Of a stretch of 64,000 bases of DNA, positions 1-12,700 are shown in pieces. Below the pieces are notes generated by a model that was not told where the DNA came from, did not search any database, and worked only from the letters and a program-made list of their open reading frames with translations. Positions within the stretch are counted from its first letter, which is position 1; every line of letters starts with the position of its first letter. The DNA comes from Ridgeia piscesae (lineage: Eukaryota; Annelida; Polychaeta; Sabellida; Siboglinidae): positions 339,501-403,500 of the forward strand of contig JAODUO010000050.1 in NCBI GenBank assembly GCA_025642075.2. Reading direction: 5' to 3'. The position numbers and the translations under genes were made by a program.

Positions 1-445
1 AAGACGATCTGTCACCAGACAGTAGACACCCTCAGACACGGGGCTACACCCGAAGACTGACACCCTAAACGCCATTCAATCGTGACCAGTGATTTGGCGA
101 ATTCTGCCTGACAGGCATATTAGAATCGAAGGGTGGGAAGAAGCAATTACGTTTGACATCCCGGCGGAAGGGTAGATATCTGTGCGAACAATGCAGGGCC
201 CGAAAAGCGCCGAAAATGAAAGAGCTGATTGGCTGTTGTGCGTTTCGAGGGTGACAGGTATAAAATTAGCGAGGTCGGTAGACGGGGACATTGTTCGCAC
301 GGAGGAAGTGGCGTGGAATGGACTGTTATTGAGTGAGCTGGGCCCCTTGTGGGCACTGTGGCTGTAATTACTTTCTCCTCGGAAAACATTTGATGGAAAT
401 GGTGACTAAGAACACATGGGTGACATGGCCATTGAAACTACACAT

Positions 446-1057
446 TGTCTGTACACAGGCAGACTGCAGTGTCTGTACACAGGCATGTTCCAGTGTCTGT
501 ACACAGACAGACTCCAGTGTCTATTCACAGGCAGGCTTCAGTGTCGGTACACAGACAGGCTCCACGTCTGTACTCAGACGGGCTCCATGTCTGTACACAG
601 GCTCCATGTCTGTATACAAGCAGGCTCTAATGTCTGTACACAGGCATGTTCCAGTGTCTGAACACAGGCAGGCTCCATGTCTGTACACAGACAGACTCCA
701 TGTCTGTACACAGGCAGGCTCCATGTCTGTACACAGGCAGGTTCTAGTGTCTGTACACAGGCAGGCTCCATGTCTGTACACAGGCAGGCTCCATGTCTGT
801 ATACAGGCAGGCTCCAGTGTCTGTACACAGACAGACTCCATGTCTGTACACAGGCAGGCTCCATGTCTGTACACAGGCAGGTTCTAGTGTCTGTACACAG
901 GCAGGCTCCATGTCTGTACACAGGCAGGCTCCATGTCTGTATACAGGCAGGCTCCAGTAGCTGTACACAGACAGACTCCATGTCTGTACACAGGAAGGCC
1001 CCAGTGTCTGTACACAGACAGACTCCATGTCTGTACACAGACATGCTCCAGTGTCTG
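446..1057. repeat. 23-bp minisatellite, about 26 copies
   Basis: Units of about 23 bp built on the core TGTCTGTACACAGGCAGGCT, with point variation between copies. Many copies contain GTCTGTACACAGAC, a 6-bp inverted repeat with a 2-bp centre. Reading frames are open on both strands only because the unit lacks stops; the predicted peptides are pure repeat and are not genes. It lies upstream of the first visible TGFBR3 exon, so it is probably intronic. Confidence 0.95.
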
Positions 1058-4000
1058 GGTGTGCAAATATGGCTGCTTACTTTGCTACGTTTCAGGTATA
1101 TCTCAGTGTTGTATATGCGAGAAAGGCACAAGGCTCAACATTATTAGAAAGACATAAAAACTACACCATAGGTTAATGAAATTTTGAGAGATTGGCCTGT
1201 CATAGAATTAGGGACATTAATCAGATGGTAGAACAAATATGTGTATTCACAGTTATAAAAAGAGACACAAACAGCAAATGATAAATAAATGAAAAGAAAT
1301 TACCAAAGGATCCACAGAATCACCATAAACTCAAATGCTGTTGAAGAGGAACACATAAAAGTCGACAAAGATGCAAGTATAGATTATGGAGGCAGTAGAC
1401 GTTATGGAGGAGAGATATTGCGCGTTGTTTTGCTTGAGTGTATGTAGTTTGCTAAATTACGGTCAAAGAATGTAACAAAATTGATGAAACATGTCTGCTA
1501 TTTCTTTTTATCTGTGTGAACGGTTTTCTATTAAATGTTCTGGAATTTTGCGTGTGTTTTTATTAGGTTAACCGTTTATTGTAGACCATATTTTACGAAT
1601 GGGCCTATTGTGTTTGTCTCTAGTACAACATGCCTGATTACACTTTTGGTAAGGAATGAATGAGGATCTGACATTGACAAAAAAACCATCAAAGTGGTTC
1701 ACCAGAAGATGAAGAAGATGGATGTAGACCAGAAGCTAACTATATAAGCACACGTAGGTCACAACTGCGGTGGAGGTTTTTAAAGAGGCAGAACACGAGT
1801 AATAAATAAACAGGATGTCGACAAACATCACGAACGTGTCGGATAAGAAAACAGGGGCAAATCAGAACTGACGGGAAAATAATGGCCGAGGTGGAGGTTT
1901 TTGGAGAGATGAGGAGAATAAATAAAACGGAAGGATAAATAAGTCGGAAGTCGGCAGTGATTAGTTGAAGAAACCAGGTACGACTGAGATGAAATAAGTG
2001 GCGTGATGGAGGAGGGAACGTTTGTGAGACAGATGCCAAGATGTTAGTAGATGCTGACAGACGGAGGTGGGGGGGGGGTACTACCAGGAGAGACACAGAC
2101 GGACAGATGGGTAGGATACCGAAAGTGGGGCAGTAACACGCTTTTTACTAGACCCTACCCAGTGGGGTCACCCCCTCCTCATACTGTCCTTTCGAAGTGT
2201 GGTGGTGTGTCGGTTGGGTGACTCACCTGTGTAAATGAGTCGTCTGTTAGAATAGGTTTAGTGTGGTAGTTACAGCACGGCTGAATACTTCCCCAAGAGT
2301 TCAGTGTTGGAATGAGCCGTGGAGTGGGGGGGGGGGGTGCTTTGTGAGGTCTTAAGGACTGGATTGGTTGATGGTGTTATGTTAGGTAGTAATAAAGTAT
2401 ATATGTTAGGTAGTAATAAAGTAATTAGGTAGTAATATATTGTTAGGTAGTAATAAAGTATATATATATATATATGTGTGTATTTATATGTGTGTGTTTA
2501 ATAAATAAAATAGTATACGGTGTATAATATATTTTAAGTATATATATTTATAAGTAAAAATGCTGTATATTATAATATTTTCACAATCTATATTATAAAA
2601 AAGTATATATATTATATTTTAATTAAAAGTACATTTTAAATACAATATTTACATAGATAAATATTTTATTTAAAATGTACTTTTATTCACCTACTATTAG
2701 TATGATCTCATTTGATAGTTTTAGTGTAAATAATAGAAATTCAGCCTATTCTTTGTTTGTCTGGGAGATGACATGATAAGTTGAACACGGTCACATTGTC
2801 AAGTTGACGCCATGTTCCGTTATTGATGGAGACGTTTTTATGGCCTACTATCTTATGCAATCAGCCCATCTGTGGTCCTTTAATCACTGGAAATACAACC
2901 AAAAGTAATGGCTTATTTAATTCACTCGATGAAACATGATTTCTCTAAATGACGACAAAAACCGTCGTCCGGGCAATAGGTTTTTTTCGCCACAGTTACG
3001 CAGTTGTGACTGCACAAATGCAGATCAGTTTGCGATTATATCTGCCCAGCCGTTCTGTTGGTGCATTGATTTGCGGCAGCATCAATTACGTGTGAGCGGT
3101 ATTAGGCGGGGCTCGGTGCGGGATTATGTTCATATCTGTTTAAGTCGACACACCCTCATCTCCCTTTTTTCTTTGCACAAGCCATGTTTTTCTTGTTGAA
3201 ATCCGTATAATTTTTGATGTTAAAATTTGTTTTTTTACTTCAAATCGCAATCCACTCAGTTTTACAAGAGAGAGAATTATGATCACAAATAAAGATATAT
3301 TTTATCGCAACTGTTCCCCCCGGAGGACACATCAGAGAGGCTGAAATTTACAGTAATGTCCAAATAGAATGCAGAAATATTATAATAAAAGAGATTGTTG
3401 TAAGGTCTATGAAATTTTAGATATTTTTGATTGATCGGCTTCGCAATATTCGCTCAAGCGTAGATAACAACCATCTCTTGCAAAACATTCGGTGACAAAT
3501 GTAATCTGCATCATAAACTCATTAGGTTTGGTTCCACGGGGAAATGTCATGCATAGCCTTGCAGATACTCAAAGGTGCACATAACCTTAAAAGTTGTTTA
3601 ATGTTAATGGTACGATGTCACATTATGGTCCTTTTAAACCACAAAACATGCAAGGTACTTTATCCATATTTTTACTGGTGCAGTAAAAGTCCACTGCCGA
3701 AGGTGTATTTCTTTAGTTGATACAGCTTTATTAGGCAGTAAATGGTGATGTTATACAACCGCCGAGGTAAATCTCTTTCAAGCGGTCGTCCTTGTAGTTT
3801 CATGTGTATTGTCACACCCTGCATTGTGATTTCATCGTGGTGGTATAAGTTGACGATCGACAGTTCAGGCTTTGTTCTATTGATGCCTGGAGTAGACCTA
3901 GAAACAGTCGCAGGCACGGGACAGGGCGTTGGACAGTGCCTGGGCACAGGTTGCAGCAGCACACTTACCCGGATGTGGAGGCAATGAAGTCCAGGAAATG

Positions 4001-4390
4001 TTTGCAGCTGATCATGTAATAGAAATGAAAGCAGCTGGAAGAAAATGGCTGATTAGAGCAGCAACAGTCCATAGGTGCATCAATAAATCACGATATATTT
4101 CTGTCGTGTGATACAGTCATGTTAAGTTTGACAAGGATTGTGACAAGTATATCATACAGTATATTTTTTCCAAAGTGTCATTGTGTTCAAAGTTTAACTT
4201 TGTATAAAGCATGTGTCGCAAACGATTTTGTTGAATCTTTGCGGCACCTCTGTATCTACTAGAATGACAAAGGGCTGCTGTAGTGTTCAAACGTTTAGAT
4301 ACCCTTCCATGTAGTGTTCAAATAGTGACTTTTTAGACATTCATTTCCAGCTGTATAGTGTGAAACAAATATTGTTTTTCCTGAAACTAT
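1058..4390. other. Non-coding, probably TGFBR3 upstream intron
   Basis: No open frame here resembles the missing N-terminal part of betaglycan. The stretch contains a G run near 2070-2080, four short copies of a unit containing AGGTAGTAATAAAGT at 2382-2460, and an AT-rich zone at about 2375-2690. I see no RNA gene or mobile-element coding sequence. Confidence 0.6.
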
Positions 4391-4551
4391 GTTGTCTTGT
4401 CTTGTCTTGTCTTGTCTTGTCTTGTCTTGTCTTGTCTTGTCTTGTCTTGTCTTGTCTTGTCTTGTCTTGTCTTGTCTTGTCTTGTCTTGTCTTGTCTTGT
4501 CTTGTCTTGTCTTGTCTTGTCTTGTCTTGTCTTGTCTTGTCTTGTCTTGTG
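4391..4551. repeat. (TCTTG)n pentanucleotide microsatellite
   Basis: About 32 near-perfect tandem copies of TCTTG. It is followed by TA dinucleotide runs at 4641-4686 and 4700-4726. The open frames across it are low-complexity artefacts. Confidence 0.97.
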
Positions 4552-4640
4552 GAGTCAAACAGTCAGGGTAGGGTGCGCCTGCTGGGTTGTTGTGTTGTAC
4601 TCTGAAAAAACTGGTCTTCTGTGGTCTGAATATGTTCATA

Positions 4641-4690
<50 letters not shown>

Positions 4691-5011
4691 TATAAAACAT
4701 TATATATATATATATATATATATATTATGTAATTTATAATATGTATGTACATATGTAAATATGTACAATATGAACAACGGAGAAACTGGATCATCGCCTG
4801 TCCATTCTATCACAGTTACGTTGTGGTGTGTCGCGCGCTACCTATCCGGACATGTACCTATCATGAGATGTACCTATCGTAAGGTGTATCGCGGAGTGTA
4901 CCACTGGTTCACCTGAGACACGTGTGAACTGTGTAACACACCGTGTCATTGGGACGTCACCGGTGCGTGGATGGCGGTGTTACAAGGCGGCGTGTCTCTC
5001 TCTGTCCTCAG

Positions 5012-6737
5012 ATCACGCGCCACTCCCTGCTGCAGAAGGAGGGTCACATGCGCATCAAGGTCAAGAAGGTGGCGTTGCCGTCGGAGACGGAGGCGTTGCT
5101 ACGCTGGGTTCGAAGGAAATGGCAGGCCATTACCTCATTCACTGAGGTCCCTCAGGCCAACATCATCATCAAGCAGATCGGCACAGGTACGGCACGGACT
5201 GGGGTAGGGCATGGAAATGGTACGGGTACCGGGTAGGGCATGGATGGGTTAAGGCATAGATGGGTTAAGGCATGGATGGGTTCGTACAAGGACTGGGATG
5301 GGATGTTGATTGAGGGGTGTGGATTATGCTAGGGCAAGGAATGGGGTAGCGCGCTGACTGAACGAAATCCGTAATTAACATCACATGTCTTTGTTAAATG
5401 TGCTCTTTACGATAAATTGTGATAGTTATATTTAAAAATTCATCATTTCATACATCCACTCATCAAACCATTCGTTCACACACGCACCGCACCCACTGTG
5501 TTCATTTCAGTGAACATTTTAATTATCTCGGCCGTTCTACACAACACACAGTGTACTCATATAAATACGCACACATCACACGCATGCTTACCACCTGCAT
5601 GCCCTCAGGCATGCCCTTACTCGAGCACACACACATGCATGCATGCATGCATGCATGCACACATGCATATAAAATCAGGTATATCATTGCATTAATGTGC
5701 TGAGTTTTCTTTTTCAGACAAAAATGAATTTAATTGTTGACCTACTGACTACACTCCTACACTCCTTGAAAACGATTATCAAAGTCTTAGAGGATTCTGA
5801 CCTGTATTTTTAAAGCTGCATACCGTGTTTTCAGTGCATAATACCATGTTCAATTTTTTATTATAAATATATTATATGTACCAGTTAAAAAGGACGTCAA
5901 AGAGACAGAATTCTTCTTTAATACGTACGGTCTGTTGGTGTGGTCGTTTCAGAGAGTTCTGCCCCATCCACCTGCACCATCAGATCTCTCTTCAGTTCGC
6001 CCAGCATCGTAGCCGCCTACCTGCAGCCCCAGGCCACCAGGGGGTGTGTCGCCCTCGCCAACAGGGGCATCAACGAGAGGTCAGTCGTCATGGCAACAGT
6101 GCTAGTAATGATACTGCTTAGAATTACTGTGATTGTGTGTAGAATAGTTTGATGACTACCGTTTCTAGCACTAACACGTGGTCAGATGTAGATTTTGATT
6201 AATTGGGTAACGACTGACAGAAATGTTTTTAAACGATGGATTCAAACCAATACCCTGGTGGACAGTAAAAAAAATCTGGCCTGATTTTGGCCTGAAAAAG
6301 GTGCAGGGCCAACACGCACACACAAGCTATAGATAAAATATATAATTCACAACACTACTACTACTACTAACAATAGATAACAAATAAATACATATATAAG
6401 AAATTTTTAATAGTCGTTAGTAAAAATACGTATAACTATAAAATAATTATAATGTGTAAAAAATGTGTAGATCACACGATCCATGTTCCATGAAAATTAT
6501 GTAGATCACACGTGATCCACATGTTTGTCTGTCTGTTTCAGGGATGTTCACATCATTGAACTTCATTCGGCGAATACAAGTCCTCGCAAGTCGACTGCGA
6601 TTCCCGATGTTGTTGTTCAGATTCGGGCGAAGGTGAAGTCCCCGAAACAACACCACATCGTCCTCGTCCTCAAGTCACATGAACGAGTCAAATGGCACAT
6701 CAGTATACGCGGCATCCGGGGCGAGCTCGACGTCATC
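5012..6737 (+). CDS. TGFBR3: TGFBR3 exons 1-3 of window: orphan domain 1 end to orphan domain 2
   Basis: Exon 5012-5186 encodes the end of orphan domain 1 ([20 protein letters not shown], then AN), equivalent to the LLNWARKEYGAVTSFTE stretch of vertebrate betaglycan. Exon 5953-6079 carries the inter-lobe segment with CTIRS and [13 protein letters not shown]. Exon 6542-6737 starts DVHIIELHS and ends in the strand containing [17 protein letters not shown]. Phases run 0-1, 1-2, 2-0 and join cleanly. This membrane-distal region binds TGF-beta and BMP ligands in vertebrates; that function is known for the family and only inferred here. Confidence 0.93.
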
Positions 6738-9700
6738 GTAAGTGTCTGTCTGTGTGCCCCCACCTGGTGTCTCCGCATGGTGCCTCCGCCTGGTGTCTGG
6801 CGCACCTTAGGTTGTTTGTTCTACATTGCTCTTATGCATTCGGCTGTATGAACGACAGTGGTGAATAGTTGGTGAATGGGGTTTTGTGTATTAATTGCGG
6901 TGTGGCTGAATGCTTCCCAGAGCAGTTGATAGGGTGTGTGATCGAAAAGGTCTGCGAGGGAGTGACGTTTTAAATGCTTCGTGGAGTGCTAAGGATTGGA
7001 TCCTGTGTTATGTAAAGAATAGAGAGTTTTACCTGTGTCCGCGTCCTCACTCTTTCTCTTTTCCAATATGTGGCTGTTAATTAGGCAGTTGTAAACCTGC
7101 CATCACCCACCTGTTTTGGAGCCATCGTGTCATTTCCCACATATTTTGGGGGCCAGTATCACATTTATCACCTATTTTGGGGCCATCATCACATTTCTAA
7201 CCGGCTTTGGGGCCATCATCACATTTCCCACCTGCTTTGGGGGCCATCATCACATGTAACACCTTTTTGGGGCCGTTCTAGCAATCCCAGCTTTTTAGGC
7301 CAACTTTCTACAATCCTTAGACCATCATTCTTCCAAGTCCTGACACACCTGTTGATTAACGTTGGCCAGGGATTCGTCTACTGAGGGATGCACATGTAGG
7401 TCACACAATCCATATATTGGTCACGTGATCCATCCATCATGAAGATTGCAAACTAGTTATTTTTGACATTCAAGTGTTGATTGTGATAGGTCCACCATTC
7501 AAAGACAGGTTTCACGTTAACGACATGACACGGGCACTGAAATTGTTGGTCATAATATTCGGCAGAACACAGATGTACTTAACGGAAAAAGTGTGTGACT
7601 GTTTGTCGTGGCGTTATGCTGCCTGTGTAACTGTGAATGATCTGCGCCATAAGCTCGCTGCGTAGTCGCCACACGCAACGATCGTAACAAAAGCCAAATG
7701 CAAACAGCTCATTATGTAATAACGTTTGAAATGCTGGCTTCGTGGAAACACGGGCCATCAGTCACGTGTGTATTAAGAAAACATGAATAAAACAAGAGCG
7801 CAATAAACTAATATACGGCGCTGGAGGAGGAGGGGGTGATTGCGTTCACTGATGTATCGTAGGCATGTGCCGCTTATGTCATATATATCGTATGTAATGC
7901 CAGGCTGTCATATAGTGTGGCATCGCTGCTGTGCATACACCCAGAGCGACGGGAGATGACTATCAGAACGCAATTGTTTCGTTTGTGTTACTAGTGATAG
8001 GTATTTGACGTTACAATGTGCACGAAAAATGCCAAGTAAAATGTCAGTGGAGCTGACATTTGACTTGGTAAATAGGTTTCTCAAATTGTTTATTCAGGGC
8101 GTTAATGGTTAATAATAAAGTACCGGTAAGATGCTAAAATAATTTTATAAACTATAATTATGGTTAAAATAAATTCACACAGCACACAGTCTACAAATTC
8201 AAGTGAGTCCGTAAAGTGAAGAGTGATCCGTAACTTTATTTATGCGTACGTTGTCAGTTGCATGTCATGTTTTTTAAGTTGAATGGCAATTTAGTTAAAT
8301 GTTTTAAAAAGTGATCAAAATGATACTTAAACAGGGCCGCTTGGTTTATCAATAAAACGGTTGGTCTCTTTCACTGCCTCACCTGACACTGACGGGGTTT
8401 ATATTCGTGTTTTTGTGAAAATCCACTCAAAAACGTCGCTGTGATTGATTGAAAGTGTCGCCGTATTGAGTTTATGTACCTGCCCAGCCGTACGACATGA
8501 GACATGAGACATGTGACCGTGCAGGCAGGGGGCACATGTGTTTTGTAAATTACGTTTTGTTTTGCGTACGTACGTTAAGTTAGTATTGATTTACGGCCCC
8601 AATCTCTGATGGTTAATCGAAAACATCACAGTGAATCGCTGCTCGTGATGCACAACGATAACACCTGAGCCCAGCTCGTGTCCGTCGTAAACAACTCGAC
8701 AGTGAGAATAATACGCAATAACCACAGGCAGTGTCTGTCTCACCAACTGCGGGTCGATGTAGCATGGCTGCTTGTTCTTCTTACATGATGCATTTCTCGG
8801 CCAGTTTGTAATTTTACGTGTGAAGTTTTATTTGTTATCGGCGGACTTCTCTAGATGACTCGGCACTGTAATCCTGCTAGGCTGAGCTGTCAATGACAAC
8901 AATTATTCATATATACTAATGTAAAATAAAGTGCAGCTAGAGTATTTGGATTTATTGTTAAATTTGGAACCGTATCATTGACTAGTCTAATTTGTGCAGA
9001 CACCGATTTCGGCATTGTGTTCAGTTGATAGCTCATGGTGCCACCTGGTGACTGACTGACCATTCACTTTGTCAACCGAAACAATTAAAACAGTTCAGCA
9101 CATTTACAATAAACATGGACGCAGTGAATGGATGGATATAAAAACATTTATTACATACACATTTTTCTCTATCGTTTGTATTATTAGCATTCACATATGA
9201 TGTTACGAACATGTGTGTAAAAAAGATTGTTGTTGTAGACGGACGGGGAGGTGGACACGGCGTACGAATGCGTGGGTTGTTGTTGTAGACAGACGGGGAG
9301 GTGGACACGGCGTATGAATGCGTGGATTGTTGTTGTAGACGGACGGGGAGGTGGACACGGCAGAGATCAAGCTGCAGACAGTGCGTGTTGCGGCGGAGAG
9401 GCTGGAGCACATGAGTGGGGCGGCTCTGATTGCGTGGGTGGGTGACAAGTATCGCCCCGCTGTGTCCTACACATCAGCCCTTCTTGCCAACCGCTTCAAT
9501 CTGGTGGTTGACGGTGGAGGTGAGTGTCTCATCTTGTTCGGTGGCAACAAAAATGCCGCTGTAAAGTTAGATGTTTTTTAAGAAATAAATCTTGAAGGCA
9601 GCAATGTGTACAGCTTTCAGCTGCAGTTGTGGATGCTACGAGGCTTCAGGGTCTATGACGTGGCAGCTTTGGATAGATTTACAGGACTGAAAAGGAACCC

Positions 9701-12700
9701 AGGCAAATGTGATCGAAAAGTAGACAATGTTTTGGATGAAGAACTACTTTGTTGTACAACACTGCGTGAAACAGATAGAAACTGATGTTCCATGAAGTCC
9801 GCGTTATGTAGTGGCGTATAATGAATCATTAAGATTGTTCCTTCAATTTCATCATAATCAATTACCTGATTTATACAATTTCTTCAATGCAACAATCACA
9901 GTTGAACTATCTGTCATGTGATCTGTTGCCTAGCAACTAGGCATGTGAAGCCAAAAAAGTGCTGATCCAATCTGGACATTCTCGTGTTTATTTTGTTGAA
10001 AGTGTGGCCCCACATGTTTTCCTTATAACAGAAACAAAAGGAATAGTTGTTTATGTGACAGATCTGTGGGAATGTCTGATTTGTATTTAGTGGATGTCAT
10101 CCCGTCCATGTTAAGTAGTTCCTATGTATTAAGTACATGCATGTAAATTAACGTTAACAAAATAAATTAATTTACGTGCTGGATACGTCAAACCAAAAAT
10201 CAGTTAAAACAAATTCATCGTGTTTGGTGTGATGACAGATCCACCGAAAGAATCGACGTCTGAGACTGGCGGCTCCAGCAGGGGGCGAGTTGACCCATTC
10301 CTACACCAGAGTGCAGTGCGGTCGGCACTTCTTCGCAGTCGAAATGTCCAGTGTCTCAACAGTGGCATGAAGGTTGTGCTCCGGAAAGAAGCTCTCAAGG
10401 TACGCATACACGTACACATGCATGCATGCTGTAGTTTATCTAGTGCGTCTGATTAGTAATGCCAGAGAATACAAAACAACCCGTTCTTACATTCACTTGT
10501 CATCTGAAATTATATTCTTGGTTGATAATAAGACTTCTAAGACTTCCATAGTGCCTATGTTGTTGATAATTCAAGCGCAGAGGTGCAACAAACAAAATCG
10601 TTTCACATAATCATAAACATGGATAGCTAACAGTTATCATTGATGCACGGAACTTCAAAACATTTATGGTGGAAAAGCAATTTCAAACAAATGTTTTCAG
10701 TTTTTTACGAAAGGTGGCTATAGAGTTGATTAGATTGCTGGTGCAGCCACAGAAAAAGCACGTTTCCTAAAATTAGCTTAGTTTTAGGAAAAAAAATTGT
10801 TTGGAAATAGATGATTTAAGGGTTCTAGAGATATAAAAATAAATTGCAAATTAACTAAATATGTTGGTTGTTGTTAAGTATGTTGTTATCTGAATTCATC
10901 ATGAATTATCTTATGTTTTACTGGGTTTGTTTTCACAGCAGGTTATAAATATGCAGTTTTTATGCGTTTGTATTAATTATTCTGTGTCCTTGCAGCGTTA
11001 CGGCGTCACCAAGCGACACCTGAGTCTGAGGTCGGAAGATTGTCACGCTCGCGAGAACGCGACACATTTCATCCTTGAGACGGCGCTGACAAGCTGCGGC
11101 ACTGTGCAACACCCCGACCCCCGCACCCTTGTCTACGAGAACGTGGTAAGTTGGCATGCTTGTGTATGTGAACGTGTTAAATTGGTACCATAGTAGATAA
11201 GAATATGGTAAATTGACACCCTTGTCTTCGAGACTGTGGCAAGTTGGCATTCTTGGTATGTTGGTACGTTATGTTTGTACGAAACAACAGCTGATGGCCC
11301 TGCACACAAGCAACTTAAAAAAATTCAGGAGCCAACTTAGAGAAGTCAAAGGTCTGTCCTGTAAATGTTCAGTTCGTATGTAGGACACAACCCAGACACA
11401 TGTCTGTGTGTCTGACTATAGCCAGTTATAAGCCCTTGTGGATAACAAAGAAAAATAACAGAAATTTAACTCATTTGGTGTTGATGTGTGGAGATTGGAC
11501 AAAAAATCAGAACAGTTTAAATTGTTCCGGGCTAAATCCAAACGTTTTTAATTCCTTGGGACACCACGAATGCAGTATAAGAACTGACGTTTCAGTACGT
11601 CCACTGACATGCCTGAATACTTCCCCTAGGTGGTCGTGCACCAACTGAAGAAGCCAGGTGGGGACGGCCCGACAGATGCGGGGTCTGACAAGATGGAGGG
11701 AGGGAGTGCAGACGACTCCCTGGAGGTGGGATCAGGGATGGAGCTGGCGGCAAGGGATGACACGTTCCTGGACGACGAGGATTACCGCCAGGCCAACAGC
11801 AAGATACTCTCACAGTTCGTCTGTGGCTACCTGCCCGGCATAGCGCACGTCAACCTCGCACACGCACCCAGGGTGAGGCTCACTGGTGTATTCTGGGTAA
11901 TATTGATCGTGGAGTCGGTTCGCTCGCAGGGTGGGACTGCCGTTGGTGTATTCTGGGTAATGTAGGTCATGGCGTTGGTTTTGTGCTATGGTGAGACTGG
12001 TGTATTCTGGGTAACACGGGTCGTGGAATTGGTTCGCCTGCATGGTGAGACTGGTGTATTCTGGGTAATATATATCGTGGAGTCGGTTCCCTGCTAGTGT
12101 AAGACTTGTTTTCTCTGTAAAATCGGTTCCAGAGTGTGCGTGTCGTGGGTAATATGAGTTTTGTACATGTAGCAATAAAGAAACTAAGTCTTTATTTAAT
12201 ACAAGTCCATACGTATTCTTTTGGTATAACTAGAAATAGAACAAATCAAACGTTTTTTTAAAGAATTTTAAACTTGCTTTGCGTCGCTTAAAAATGCTGG
12301 CGTCTCCTTTGCAGCCCGTCTCAGTAGAGAACAGCATCGACATCTACACCGACGAGACATACACAGAGAAACACACAAAGTACCCACACAGCGTCTCTGA
12401 AAAGGAGATTGTCTTCGTCGAGACAAGTATTTCTGCCGGTAGGTGGCACTGCTTATTATGACGTTTTTTCAGCTGCATGTTAAATAAAATCAGCACATGT
12501 TTTCTAATTCACTAGCCGCCTGTGGGAGATTGTAAAATTGGTATATCTTGGTTTTGCCAGATGGTCAAAACACTATCCAAACCTCAGTTTTTGTACTAGT
12601 TTGGCGACTGATTTTGAAATATTGGTGCATTGTGCACATAGCCATATTGTGCTGATATGCAATGCAAGTGACACGTGTCTATTTATAGGCACAACGTGAA

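Noticed and set aside
333..1147. Cys/Val/Gln-rich proteins on both strands
   Set aside because: Pure products of the 23-bp minisatellite, present in several frames at once.
2936..4111. Possible N-terminal TGFBR3 exons or a separate small gene
   Set aside because: The open frames (e.g. 2936-3199, 3742-3987) do not resemble orphan domain 1 and lack consistent splice phase.
4295..4732. Poly-(KTRQD) and poly-(LSCLV) open frames
   Set aside because: Artefacts of the (TCTTG)n microsatellite.
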